Source: Metellina segmentata
Lineage: Eukaryota > Arthropoda > Arachnida > Araneae > Tetragnathidae
Direction of reading: 5' to 3'
DNA: 64,000 nt
Assembly: GCA_947359465.1 (NCBI GenBank)
Contig: OX375883.1
Location: 87,662,911-87,726,910, forward strand
A model generated the notes under the pieces. It was not told where the DNA came from. It did no database searches and saw nothing but the letters and a program-made list of their open reading frames with translations. A program made the position numbers and the translations under genes. Below, piece after piece: positions 56,975-64,000 of this stretch (its first letter is position 1; each line of letters starts with the position of its first letter).

Positions 56975-57345
56975 AAGTAACGTCACACTGGAGCAACTCA
57001 ACGGGCTCAATCAATCAGTATTGGAAATCTATTACAGAGCCGTGGCACTCACCTTGTCTACAAAGTTGGAGGAGGCGGAGTAGTAGGAGCTGGTGTCCGA
57101 AGTAGACGCTTGCGACGACTTATCGCGTACAGTCGCCCTCTGTCGGAGGTACTTGGGGGACTCTACTTTAGGTCCCCGTAGTCCCTTGAGCTTTTGAAGG
57201 AGACAATCCATCCTGAGGAAAAAACACACGTTTAGAAGAACTTCTAGTACGATAGGTCAAATAAAGGAACAATACAAATGGGCTATTAGCGAAGGTCCGT
57301 TATCGATTCCGTATGAAAAGATCCGAGGACAACACCACGTAAGTT
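56975..57345 (-). repeat. SINE tail fragments around CAP exon 1
   Basis: Two diverged tail pieces, about 56975-57010 (TAACGTCACACTGGAGCAAC) and 57250-57345 (GATCCGAGGACAACACCACG), lie on either side of CAP exon 1. Confidence 0.5.
57053..57212 (-). CDS. CAP-superfamily (GAPR-1/GLIPR2-like) gene, first visible exon
   Basis: A 160-bp exon after the acceptor TTTTTTCCTCAG, ending AAG-GTGAGT. One base completes an upstream codon or is 5' UTR; then MDCLLQKLKGLRGPKVESPK, YLRQRATVRDKSSQASTSDT and SSYYSASSNFVDK. It is basic and serine-rich with no recognised domain, and ends in phase 0, matching exon 2. The ATG is usable as a start; because an acceptor precedes it, an upstream 5' UTR or coding exon probably exists. 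If the protein starts here it is 232 residues, with about 80 extra N-terminal residues relative to the bare CAP domain. Membership rests on strand, phase and proximity. Confidence 0.6.
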
Positions 57346-57470
57346 TGAAAAGGCAAAATTATATTTGTTTTTATTGGATACTAAAGTATAACAAAAATCA
57401 TATAGGAATTAAAAACTTTTGCAATTTGCACATACACAGTACAAAGAGCATCAATCTATTTAGACAAGAG

Positions 57471-57880
57471 TAAGAATAAAGAAGGCAGATTTTTTTAGAG
57501 GAAGTGTGTCCACAGACAATCTCCATCATGTTTCGTTTATCTAACTTGCAAGGGGCTCCTTTTAAAGTTAAGTAGGGATGGAAACGGACAAGCCTATACA
57601 GTAGGAACTTAATTACTTCCAACTGAGTTGGGAGGTATGGTCATTTTGTGAATTAATCATCCAAAGATTCCAACTGTTATTAAAGGACGCGGGAATTGAA
57701 ATCCACAGATGTAAGGATGATACTCATTAGTAAACAAGCTCTCTCTATATATAAAAGCACGTGTGTGTGTATATTCTCTATACAAATCCACGCCGTTTGA
57801 CCAATCCACGCTAAATTTGGTACACTTATACTTTAGAACGCACTGTGGGAAACATGCTATTTATTTCCTGTCTTCAGACC
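57471..57880 (+). repeat. Left copy of a long perfect direct repeat
   Basis: Identical at every base to 63591-64000 (offset 6120), where the window ends, so the true length may be greater. It starts TAAGAATAAAGAAGGCAGAT and includes the first 141 bp of the Helitron-like element at 57740. Confidence 0.95.
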
Positions 57881-58173
57881 AATCTGTAGCCATATTGGCA
57901 CACAGGTAGTCCTAAAAGTGCCCCTCGAAGCCCCAATTTTAAATTCGAGTTTGTTTTCCTGAAATAAATGGAAATGGACAAGGAAACACGTTCTACAGGG
58001 TTTGTGTGTTTCAGTTAACACTGGGAAATGTCCATCTCATACTTTAATTGCCGCGTTAGGAAACACGTTATATAGGGTTTGTGTATATGAATTAACACAA
58101 GTAAATGTCATGGTCATATTTTAGCTGTCGCGGTCATATTTGAAACCCGAGCAACGCCGGGATATTCAGCTAG
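57740..58173 (+). mobile_element. Helitron-like non-autonomous element
   Basis: It starts TCTCTCTATATATAAAAGC. The end has the stem CCCG/CGGG with loop AGCAACGC (58146-58161), eight bases, then CTAG followed by T: the Helitron hairpin plus CTRR ending. Compared with 52720-53058 it carries an extra internal duplication of about 80 bp (GGGTTTGTGTGTTTCAGTTA and GGGTTTGTGTATATGAATTA). Confidence 0.75.
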
Positions 58174-58346
58174 TATATTATAAATAGTTGAATCTAAAAC
58201 GAATAGTAATAAGTCTTGTTGAGTACTCTTGTGACATGGTTATGTGACCTCGTGAAGTGGCGACCCACGTTGTAATAAGCCTTACGCCTGCATAGAGGGT
58301 CCATACAGGCGGTGACCTTTACTTACCCTCAGTAATTACATGCTTT

Positions 58347-59801
58347 ATGGATAATAAAGAAAAAAAACATGGCGGGTCAAACCGCCCCCAAAACCGTCAT
58401 AAACAGTCAAAACTTGACCAAAGTGACTACATCCCTCTGGGATCTACCACTAAGGTGCGTAGCAAGACTGTGACTGGCACTCAACCACTGGTCGATTGTG
58501 GCCCTTCAGGGCCTGCGACCAGTAGAAAACTATTTGACGTATGTGGTACCTCAAGACCCGCGTCGACTAATCCCCCATCCGGAAGACAAGAAGTGGTCGA
58601 GTCCTCTATGCTTGACCTCGTACCTGGATGGGAAACAATGTCTCGTGCACAAAAATACAAGCACAGGAGACGACTTAATAAGATTCGTCATACTGAATCT
58701 GGAAAGCCTCAACAGCAGCAGAAGGAGACCCCAGCCGGTAAAAGAGGTAGGCCGGATGATGGTACCCCTTCCCCTAGTACCTCGGTACAGACGAAGCGAC
58801 CAAGGACATCTGCTCCATGGTCGTACTGTCAAGTAGCCGCAGGTATGAGAATGGCCATCGTTCAGGAGGCCTTCCCAGAAGCAAGGTTGTCTCCTGCAGA
58901 TGGAATGGATATTCAGAGAGACATTGATAGAACCATCGACTCAATGGATCTCGATCTAATGGCCCCTCAGTTTGTAACTGCTGGTGTACTGAACGGTGCC
59001 CTCATGCTTCACTGTACCAATGAGTATTCAGTGAAATGGCTACAGGATAACTATGATGGAGGGAGGGTCGGTGGCTTTAAAATCAGGGTGCTGAAAGCGG
59101 CTGACCTTCCCAAACCAGTGAAAATAGCCCTCAAAACTCGTGATGTCTTCACCACAGAGGGTGAGGTTCTGCTTCGACGGCTTGCCCGATCGAACCCAGG
59201 CCTCAACACTGATGAGTGGAAAATCCGTGAGAGGGTCATTGTAGGGGATCGTGCCTACACTAGGTGGATAATCGAAATGGACGAAAGATCAGCCCAGCTC
59301 TTACGAGAGTGGAATTTCGAGATATTCACAGGAGCGTTCGGGAAAGGACTCTGCAAGATCTTGTCCGATCCAAATGCTACTCGTAAACTCCCCCCTCCTG
59401 TCGCCGTGGATAAACCACTTGCAGACTCTAGTGATGTGGCTCAGCCTGCACTGGATGAAGCTGTAGCGGGACTATCTGCAGAATCTGATGAGGTGGCTTC
59501 AAAGCCTGCATCGGACGAAGCTGTGATGGAACCGCTGGCGCAGAAGGTGGGTGGTGAACCTGAGGCATTTTTTGTGAGCTCAGTAGCCATGGAGGTCATG
59601 GAACCAGTTTCTGGGGAAATGACTCCAACAATAGGTATAGGAACAGGGCCTCAAAAGCCACAGTCTCCTTCCAGTTCAGTTAGTGACTCCACTGGGTCAC
59701 TATTCAAACAAATTGATGATCTTGTGCTATCTGACTCAGGATCAGAGAAAACAGCTGTGTCTTTCTCTCCAACAAGAGATGACTCAGCCTTAATCGATTA
59801 A
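58347..59801 (+). CDS. LINE ORF1 protein (DUF4780-type RNA-binding)
   Basis: 484 residues. Residues 1-165 are a basic, Ser/Pro/Gln-rich disordered region with an RRRLNK cluster near 107 and a KRGRPDDGTPSPS stretch, suggestive of nuclear localisation and RNA binding. Residues of about 166-350 resemble the DUF4780 domain of arthropod LINE ORF1 proteins (MRMAIVQEAFPEARLSPADG, GALMLHCTNEYSVKWL, ADLPKPVKIAL, then TRWIIEMDERSAQLLREWNF). Residues after 355 are an acidic, alanine/proline-rich tail with a repeated SDEVA-type segment. No CCHC zinc knuckles are present, unlike many Jockey and I ORF1 proteins. The first ATG follows CATGCTTT; stop TAA TAA. The role is probably packaging of element RNA. 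Confidence 0.85.
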   Translation: MDNKEKKHGGSNRPQNRHKQSKLDQSDYIPLGSTTKVRSKTVTGTQPLVDCGPSGPATSRKLFDVCGTSRPASTNPPSGRQEVVESSMLDLVPGWETMSRAQKYKHRRRLNKIRHTESGKPQQQQKETPAGKRGRPDDGTPSPSTSVQTKRPRTSAPWSYCQVAAGMRMAIVQEAFPEARLSPADGMDIQRDIDRTIDSMDLDLMAPQFVTAGVLNGALMLHCTNEYSVKWLQDNYDGGRVGGFKIRVLKAADLPKPVKIALKTRDVFTTEGEVLLRRLARSNPGLNTDEWKIRERVIVGDRAYTRWIIEMDERSAQLLREWNFEIFTGAFGKGLCKILSDPNATRKLPPPVAVDKPLADSSDVAQPALDEAVAGLSAESDEVASKPASDEAVMEPLAQKVGGEPEAFFVSSVAMEVMEPVSGEMTPTIGIGTGPQKPQSPSSSVSDSTGSLFKQIDDLVLSDSGSEKTAVSFSPTRDDSALID

Positions 59802-59850
59802 TAAACTCCTCTCTAAGGGTTAGCCTTGTTGCTATTCATAACCAAACAAC

Positions 59851-62800
59851 ATGGTTATGTCTGAACCCCTTAAGAAAATAGGCAATCCCATAAGGATTGC
59901 ACAAATTAATCTACACCATAGCCAGTCTCCTTCAGCTTTACTTAGCAAGAGACTGGTAGAAGGAAAGATAGATATTGCCCTAATACAGGAACCCTGGGTC
60001 AATCATGGAAGGATCCTAGGCCTGGGCAACTGTGGGAATCTATTCTTTGATCGCTCATGCAGCAAACCGAGAGCATGTATCATTGTAAATAAAAATCTTA
60101 ATGCCCTCCTTTTGGCTGATTTCCTTGATGGGGACAATGTTGCTATCAAGGTGATCAGTGAAAACGGAGATACCACATGTATCATGTCAGCGTACCTTCC
60201 ATATGAAGAAGAAATTCCTCTAGCGACTTCAGCCAGAAGATTTGTCAAGCACTGCTTACGCTCTAGGATGAAGTTTATCGTGGGATGTGACGCAAATGCA
60301 CACCACACCATTTGGGGCAGTTCCAACTGCAACAAAAGAGGTGAGGAACTAATAGAATTTTTCTTATCTAATGACCTTTTTATTCTCAATACAGGTAACA
60401 AACCGACATTTGTCAACAGCAACAGAAGTGAAGTCATTGACATCACTTTCTGTAATGCTAAAGCAGTTAACTGTATAAAGGACTGGCATGTGTCTGACTG
60501 TACCACACTGTCAGACCATAGACAGATCCAAATGTCTTTAACAGGTCCTGCTATGAATATTCAGCAGGATCAAAGAAATCCCAGGCATACAAAATGGGAT
60601 TCCTATAGGGAGGACCTTCGCCTCCTTTTAGAGGGTAGGAGTCACAACTTTCCCTCACTGGTAGACTTGGAATTGGCTGTTGACTCTGTGCAGCAGTCCA
60701 TCCTCCAGTCCTACCAGTTAAATTGTAAGGCAGTCACCACAAGCTTACCAAGGCGAGTTCCTTGGTGGAATAAAAGTCTCTGTGGTCTTAAAAAGAACTG
60801 CAGAAGACTCTTTAACAGAGCTAAAAAAACAGGTGAGTGGTCAAGATACAAAGAAGCACTCACCAACTATAACAAGGCCATAAGGAAATCTAAACAGGAG
60901 TCATGGAAAAACTTCTGTGGCCAAGTGGACAGTATGTCTAGTGCGGCTAAGCTGACTAAAGTACTAACCAAAAACAACCAGTGCCAATTAGGCTCCATTA
61001 AAAAGGACGATGGCACATTCACGGAAAACGGTAGGAGCACCCTGGTAGAAATGCTTAGAGTGCACTTCCCTGATTCCAGAATTACAAATATTAATGATGA
61101 ACTGACAGTTCCACTTATTCCCCTGCTACGTAGTGGAAAGGAGGACTGGGAACTGGCTAGAAGTATAATTACTCCAAAAAGAATAGCATGGGCGATTAAC
61201 TCATTCATGCCCTTCAAAACACCTGGTGTAGATGGCATTATACCTGCTCTACTCCAACATGGCAAAGACATCATTATACCACACATATGTAGGATTTATA
61301 GATCTTGCGTGGTATATGGTTATATGCCGCATGCATGGAGAACCTGCAAGGTAATTTTTATACCTAAACCAGGTAAAACATGCTACAGTGAAGCAAAAGC
61401 CTTCAGACCTATTAGTCTGACATCATTTCTTCTTAAGACATTAGAGAAATTGATCGATAGATACATTAGGGACGAGGTTCTAAAAGCCGAACCCCTATCG
61501 AGATTTCAACACGCCTACCAGCCTGGGAAATCTACAGAGACTGCTCTATATGATCTTGTTACGGTCCTTGATAGAGCAGTCAATGGAAAGGAAATTGCCT
61601 TGGCAGCCTTTTTAGATATTGAGGGAGCCTTTGATAAGGTTCCAGTAAACGTAATTATTGATGCCCTCATCAGTCGAAATGTTAATCCATTGGTTTGCGC
61701 CTGGATTAAAAACATGCTCGAGACAAGGATGGCTCAGGCCTCCTTACTGGGAGACACACTAACTGTGGGAAACTGTAAAGGCTGCCCCCAGGGTGGTGTG
61801 TTATCCCCCTTACTATGGAGCCTTGTGGTTGACGAGCTCCTTAACAGGACTCACTTCTTGGGCCTGTATTGTCTGGGTTATGCTGATGACATAACGCTGG
61901 TCATAAGAGGGAAGTTCCAAAACACGGTAACAGACCTCATGAACACTGCCCTAAAAAAGATTGAACTTTGGTGCAAAAAGGTGAACTTGTCGGTTAACCC
62001 CAACAAAACTAGTCTAGTCCTCTTCACCCGGAAAAGGTTACGAGATATGCATTTGATAAAATTCTTTGGAACACCACTTGCATACTCGGATGAGGTTAAA
62101 TATCTAGGAGTAATCTTTGATAAGACCTTGACATGGAGCTCACATCTCCAGTACTGCACGAGCAAGGCCAAGAGAGTGTTTTGGGCTTGTAGACGTGCCA
62201 TTGGTAATAATTGGGGTCTAACACCGAAAATGGTGCATTGGATATATACCGGGATTATTGTTCCGATGATATCCTATGGCGCCATCGCTTGGTGGAATAG
62301 AACCCGTAATGAGACAGTGAAAAAAGAACTCACTAGTCTACAAAGAATGGCTACCATTGCAATTACTAGTGCAATGCGAACCACTCCCTCACAGAGTCTA
62401 GAACTGCTTCTGGGGCTTCTACCACTGCATAAACAAGTGGAACTAGAGGCAATTTCATGCTCACAACGCCTCAAACTCATGGGACTATGGAAGTCATCTT
62501 ATGAAATGCCTGCCTTCAAAAATGTCGATCCGCAGGTGAAGGAACATCCCTATCTATTAATGAGATCTGACTGGATGTTAAAGCAATTTTGCTTTAAAGC
62601 CAAATATAATATCATCTTTCCCACCAGAGAAGAATGGAGATTCGTCTCCAGGCTGATAGGAAGGGGGGATGAAATTTGGTACACAGATGGTTCAAAAACA
62701 TCTCATGGCACTGGGTCAGGTGCCTTCTGTCCTAATCGAAAAATAAGGCTATCTTTTTCTTTGGGTAAGCTGGCCACTGTATATCAGGCTGAGGTTCTGG

Positions 62801-63498
62801 CAATCTCTGCTTGTACTTACAACTGCCTCAATAGAGGTGTAGTTAAGAGGGTTATTAAAATCTTCTCTGACAGCCAGGCAGCCCTAAAGGCTTTGCAAAG
62901 TCACTGCTTTTCCTCAAAAGCAGTGTGGGAATGTCACAATGTGCTTGAGGACCTGGCTGAGAGAAACAAGGTCTCTCTGGTTTGGGTCCCTGGTCACTGT
63001 GGCATTGAAGGCAATGAAACGGCAGACCTATTAGCAAAACATGGGTCTGAAACACCATTTATTGGACCAGAGCCTGTTTTGGGTCTGCCTCACAATGTGG
63101 TTAGAGGGACTATAAGGGATTTGCTCCTTGCCGAGTCCTACCAAACATGGCTTCAGTCTAATAATCAAAGACAAGCCAAAGAGCTCAATCAGCAGTCTCC
63201 ATGGGATAGATCAAGAGAGCTGCTGAATTTCAGTAGGAAAGAAATCAGGATAGCTATTGGCCTCCTAACTGGCCACTGTACCCTGAATAGACACCTCAAC
63301 ATTATGGGTGTTTTAGATGACCCACTATGTAGAGGTTGTCGGATGGTAGAGGAGAGTTCTGTACACGTTCTATGTAAATGTGACCATTACTCTGCACAAC
63401 GATTTGAATATCTGGGATACCATTGTATCGAACCCTGGGAACTGTCAAACATTCCAATCAGGTACATGCTGAAATTTATTTCGGCCATCGGTCTTTAG
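59851..63498 (+). CDS. LINE ORF2 polyprotein: endonuclease, reverse transcriptase, RNase H
   Basis: 1215 residues, one open frame. Endonuclease (about 14-230): N20, E47 in LIQEPW, D147 and N149 in GCDANAHH, D222-H223 in LSDHRQ. Reverse transcriptase (about 460-740): the catalytic aspartate D589 in FLDIEGAFDK, the GCPQGGVLSPLLW block, and YADD at 677-680. RNase H (about 940-1060): D946 in YTDGSK, E981 in QAEVLA, D1007 in FSDSQA, then HCGIEGNETAD. C-terminal zinc-binding motif C1160, C1163, H1172, C1177. All key residues are intact. The enzyme nicks target DNA and copies element RNA by target-primed reverse transcription. Start: ATG 50 bp after ORF1 in an AACATGG context. Confidence 0.95.
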   Translation: MVMSEPLKKIGNPIRIAQINLHHSQSPSALLSKRLVEGKIDIALIQEPWVNHGRILGLGNCGNLFFDRSCSKPRACIIVNKNLNALLLADFLDGDNVAIKVISENGDTTCIMSAYLPYEEEIPLATSARRFVKHCLRSRMKFIVGCDANAHHTIWGSSNCNKRGEELIEFFLSNDLFILNTGNKPTFVNSNRSEVIDITFCNAKAVNCIKDWHVSDCTTLSDHRQIQMSLTGPAMNIQQDQRNPRHTKWDSYREDLRLLLEGRSHNFPSLVDLELAVDSVQQSILQSYQLNCKAVTTSLPRRVPWWNKSLCGLKKNCRRLFNRAKKTGEWSRYKEALTNYNKAIRKSKQESWKNFCGQVDSMSSAAKLTKVLTKNNQCQLGSIKKDDGTFTENGRSTLVEMLRVHFPDSRITNINDELTVPLIPLLRSGKEDWELARSIITPKRIAWAINSFMPFKTPGVDGIIPALLQHGKDIIIPHICRIYRSCVVYGYMPHAWRTCKVIFIPKPGKTCYSEAKAFRPISLTSFLLKTLEKLIDRYIRDEVLKAEPLSRFQHAYQPGKSTETALYDLVTVLDRAVNGKEIALAAFLDIEGAFDKVPVNVIIDALISRNVNPLVCAWIKNMLETRMAQASLLGDTLTVGNCKGCPQGGVLSPLLWSLVVDELLNRTHFLGLYCLGYADDITLVIRGKFQNTVTDLMNTALKKIELWCKKVNLSVNPNKTSLVLFTRKRLRDMHLIKFFGTPLAYSDEVKYLGVIFDKTLTWSSHLQYCTSKAKRVFWACRRAIGNNWGLTPKMVHWIYTGIIVPMISYGAIAWWNRTRNETVKKELTSLQRMATIAITSAMRTTPSQSLELLLGLLPLHKQVELEAISCSQRLKLMGLWKSSYEMPAFKNVDPQVKEHPYLLMRSDWMLKQFCFKAKYNIIFPTREEWRFVSRLIGRGDEIWYTDGSKTSHGTGSGAFCPNRKIRLSFSLGKLATVYQAEVLAISACTYNCLNRGVVKRVIKIFSDSQAALKALQSHCFSSKAVWECHNVLEDLAERNKVSLVWVPGHCGIEGNETADLLAKHGSETPFIGPEPVLGLPHNVVRGTIRDLLLAESYQTWLQSNNQRQAKELNQQSPWDRSRELLNFSRKEIRIAIGLLTGHCTLNRHLNIMGVLDDPLCRGCRMVEESSVHVLCKCDHYSAQRFEYLGYHCIEPWELSNIPIRYMLKFISAIGL

Positions 63499-63590
63499 TG
63501 GATCAGTAGGGGTCTCAGTACAATAGACTATTAGTCGCAGTGCTGGCACTCTTCGGAGTCACCCCTTTACAAGTCATAAGTCATAAGTCA
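63499..63590 (+). other. LINE 3' UTR and short repeat tail
   Basis: A 92-bp segment after the ORF2 stop ends in three AAGTCAT repeats (63570-63590). Target-type sequence TAAGAATAAAG starts immediately after. Confidence 0.7.
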
Positions 63591-64000
63591 TAAGAATAAA
63601 GAAGGCAGATTTTTTTAGAGGAAGTGTGTCCACAGACAATCTCCATCATGTTTCGTTTATCTAACTTGCAAGGGGCTCCTTTTAAAGTTAAGTAGGGATG
63701 GAAACGGACAAGCCTATACAGTAGGAACTTAATTACTTCCAACTGAGTTGGGAGGTATGGTCATTTTGTGAATTAATCATCCAAAGATTCCAACTGTTAT
63801 TAAAGGACGCGGGAATTGAAATCCACAGATGTAAGGATGATACTCATTAGTAAACAAGCTCTCTCTATATATAAAAGCACGTGTGTGTGTATATTCTCTA
63901 TACAAATCCACGCCGTTTGACCAATCCACGCTAAATTTGGTACACTTATACTTTAGAACGCACTGTGGGAAACATGCTATTTATTTCCTGTCTTCAGACC
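63591..64000 (+). repeat. Right copy of the long perfect direct repeat
   Basis: Identical to 57471-57880 through to the last base of the window, including the start of a second copy of the Helitron-like element. It begins directly after the LINE tail. Confidence 0.95.

Larger units (their letters stand above)
58190..63590 (+). mobile_element. Intact LINE (non-LTR retrotransposon), I/LOA-like
   Basis: A two-ORF element: 5' UTR of uncertain start (after the Helitron-like element), ORF1 at 58347-59801, a 49-bp gap, ORF2 at 59851-63498, a short 3' UTR and a tail of about three TAAGTCA-like units (63570-63590) instead of poly-A. Both frames are uninterrupted, so it may be recent and possibly active. 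It has endonuclease, reverse transcriptase and RNase H, typical of I-superfamily clades; I favour a LOA/Lian-type placement without a tree. It lies upstream of the CAP gene in opposite orientation. Confidence 0.85.

Noticed and set aside
60003..61286. Minus-strand frames of 139-167 codons
   Set aside because: They are antisense shadows of LINE ORF2.

Overview
The window is animal nuclear DNA, most likely from an arthropod. Its genes have spliced exons with GT-AG introns, it is dense in Tc1/mariner, pogo, hAT, PIF/Harbinger-like and Helitron-like relics, it carries tRNA-derived SINEs, and it holds an intact LINE with an arthropod-style ORF1. I cannot name the species. I see no bacterial operons, CRISPR array or rRNA.

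Two host genes are supported, both on the minus strand. The first is sosondowah (sowah). Four exons are visible (24996-24876, 20324-20263, 18194-16623, 11050-10907) with consistent splice phases. They encode the N-terminal SOWAH domain, a long disordered linker and the start of the C-terminal part; the ankyrin-repeat exons must lie left of the window. The second is a CAP-superfamily (GAPR-1/GLIPR2-like) gene with five exons (57212-57053, 55395-55249, 51753-51624, 48058-47975, 42812-42634). They join in phase to a 232-residue protein in which one conserved cavity histidine is replaced by arginine.

The rest is mostly transposon-derived. 0-8 kb holds PIF/Harbinger-like MITEs, a pogo relic, fold-back repeats and a TA-flanked pogo-like element (6355-7822) whose interior is a 63/64-bp minisatellite. 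8-14.3 kb holds mariner and Tc1 relics, an 811-bp MITE with a perfect 8-bp target duplication, and a hAT element inside a SINE. 14.7-16.4 kb is a SINE pile-up next to a second pogo relic. 20.7-29.8 kb is the main SINE region, with a local tandem amplification of a SINE plus its spacer at 25.1-26.8 kb. 30-35 kb has Tc1 and mariner relics around a TE-poor, AT-rich stretch with three CTCF-like motifs. 35-47 kb has SINEs with clear target duplications, a Tc1 deletion derivative and two more MITEs of the 8-bp-duplication family. 48.4-50 kb carries an unfamiliar element with CRE-containing inverted repeats. 51-58 kb has 40-bp tandem arrays, two Helitron-like elements and a nested Tc1/MITE/MITE stack. 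58.2-63.6 kb is an intact two-ORF LINE.

The most unusual structure is a perfect direct repeat of at least 410 bp (57471-57880 = 63591-64000) flanking the LINE. It is either an exceptionally long target-site duplication, a tandem duplication, or an assembly artefact; the sequence right of the window would decide. I found no new gene system. The novel-looking material consists of repeat families and their architecture.
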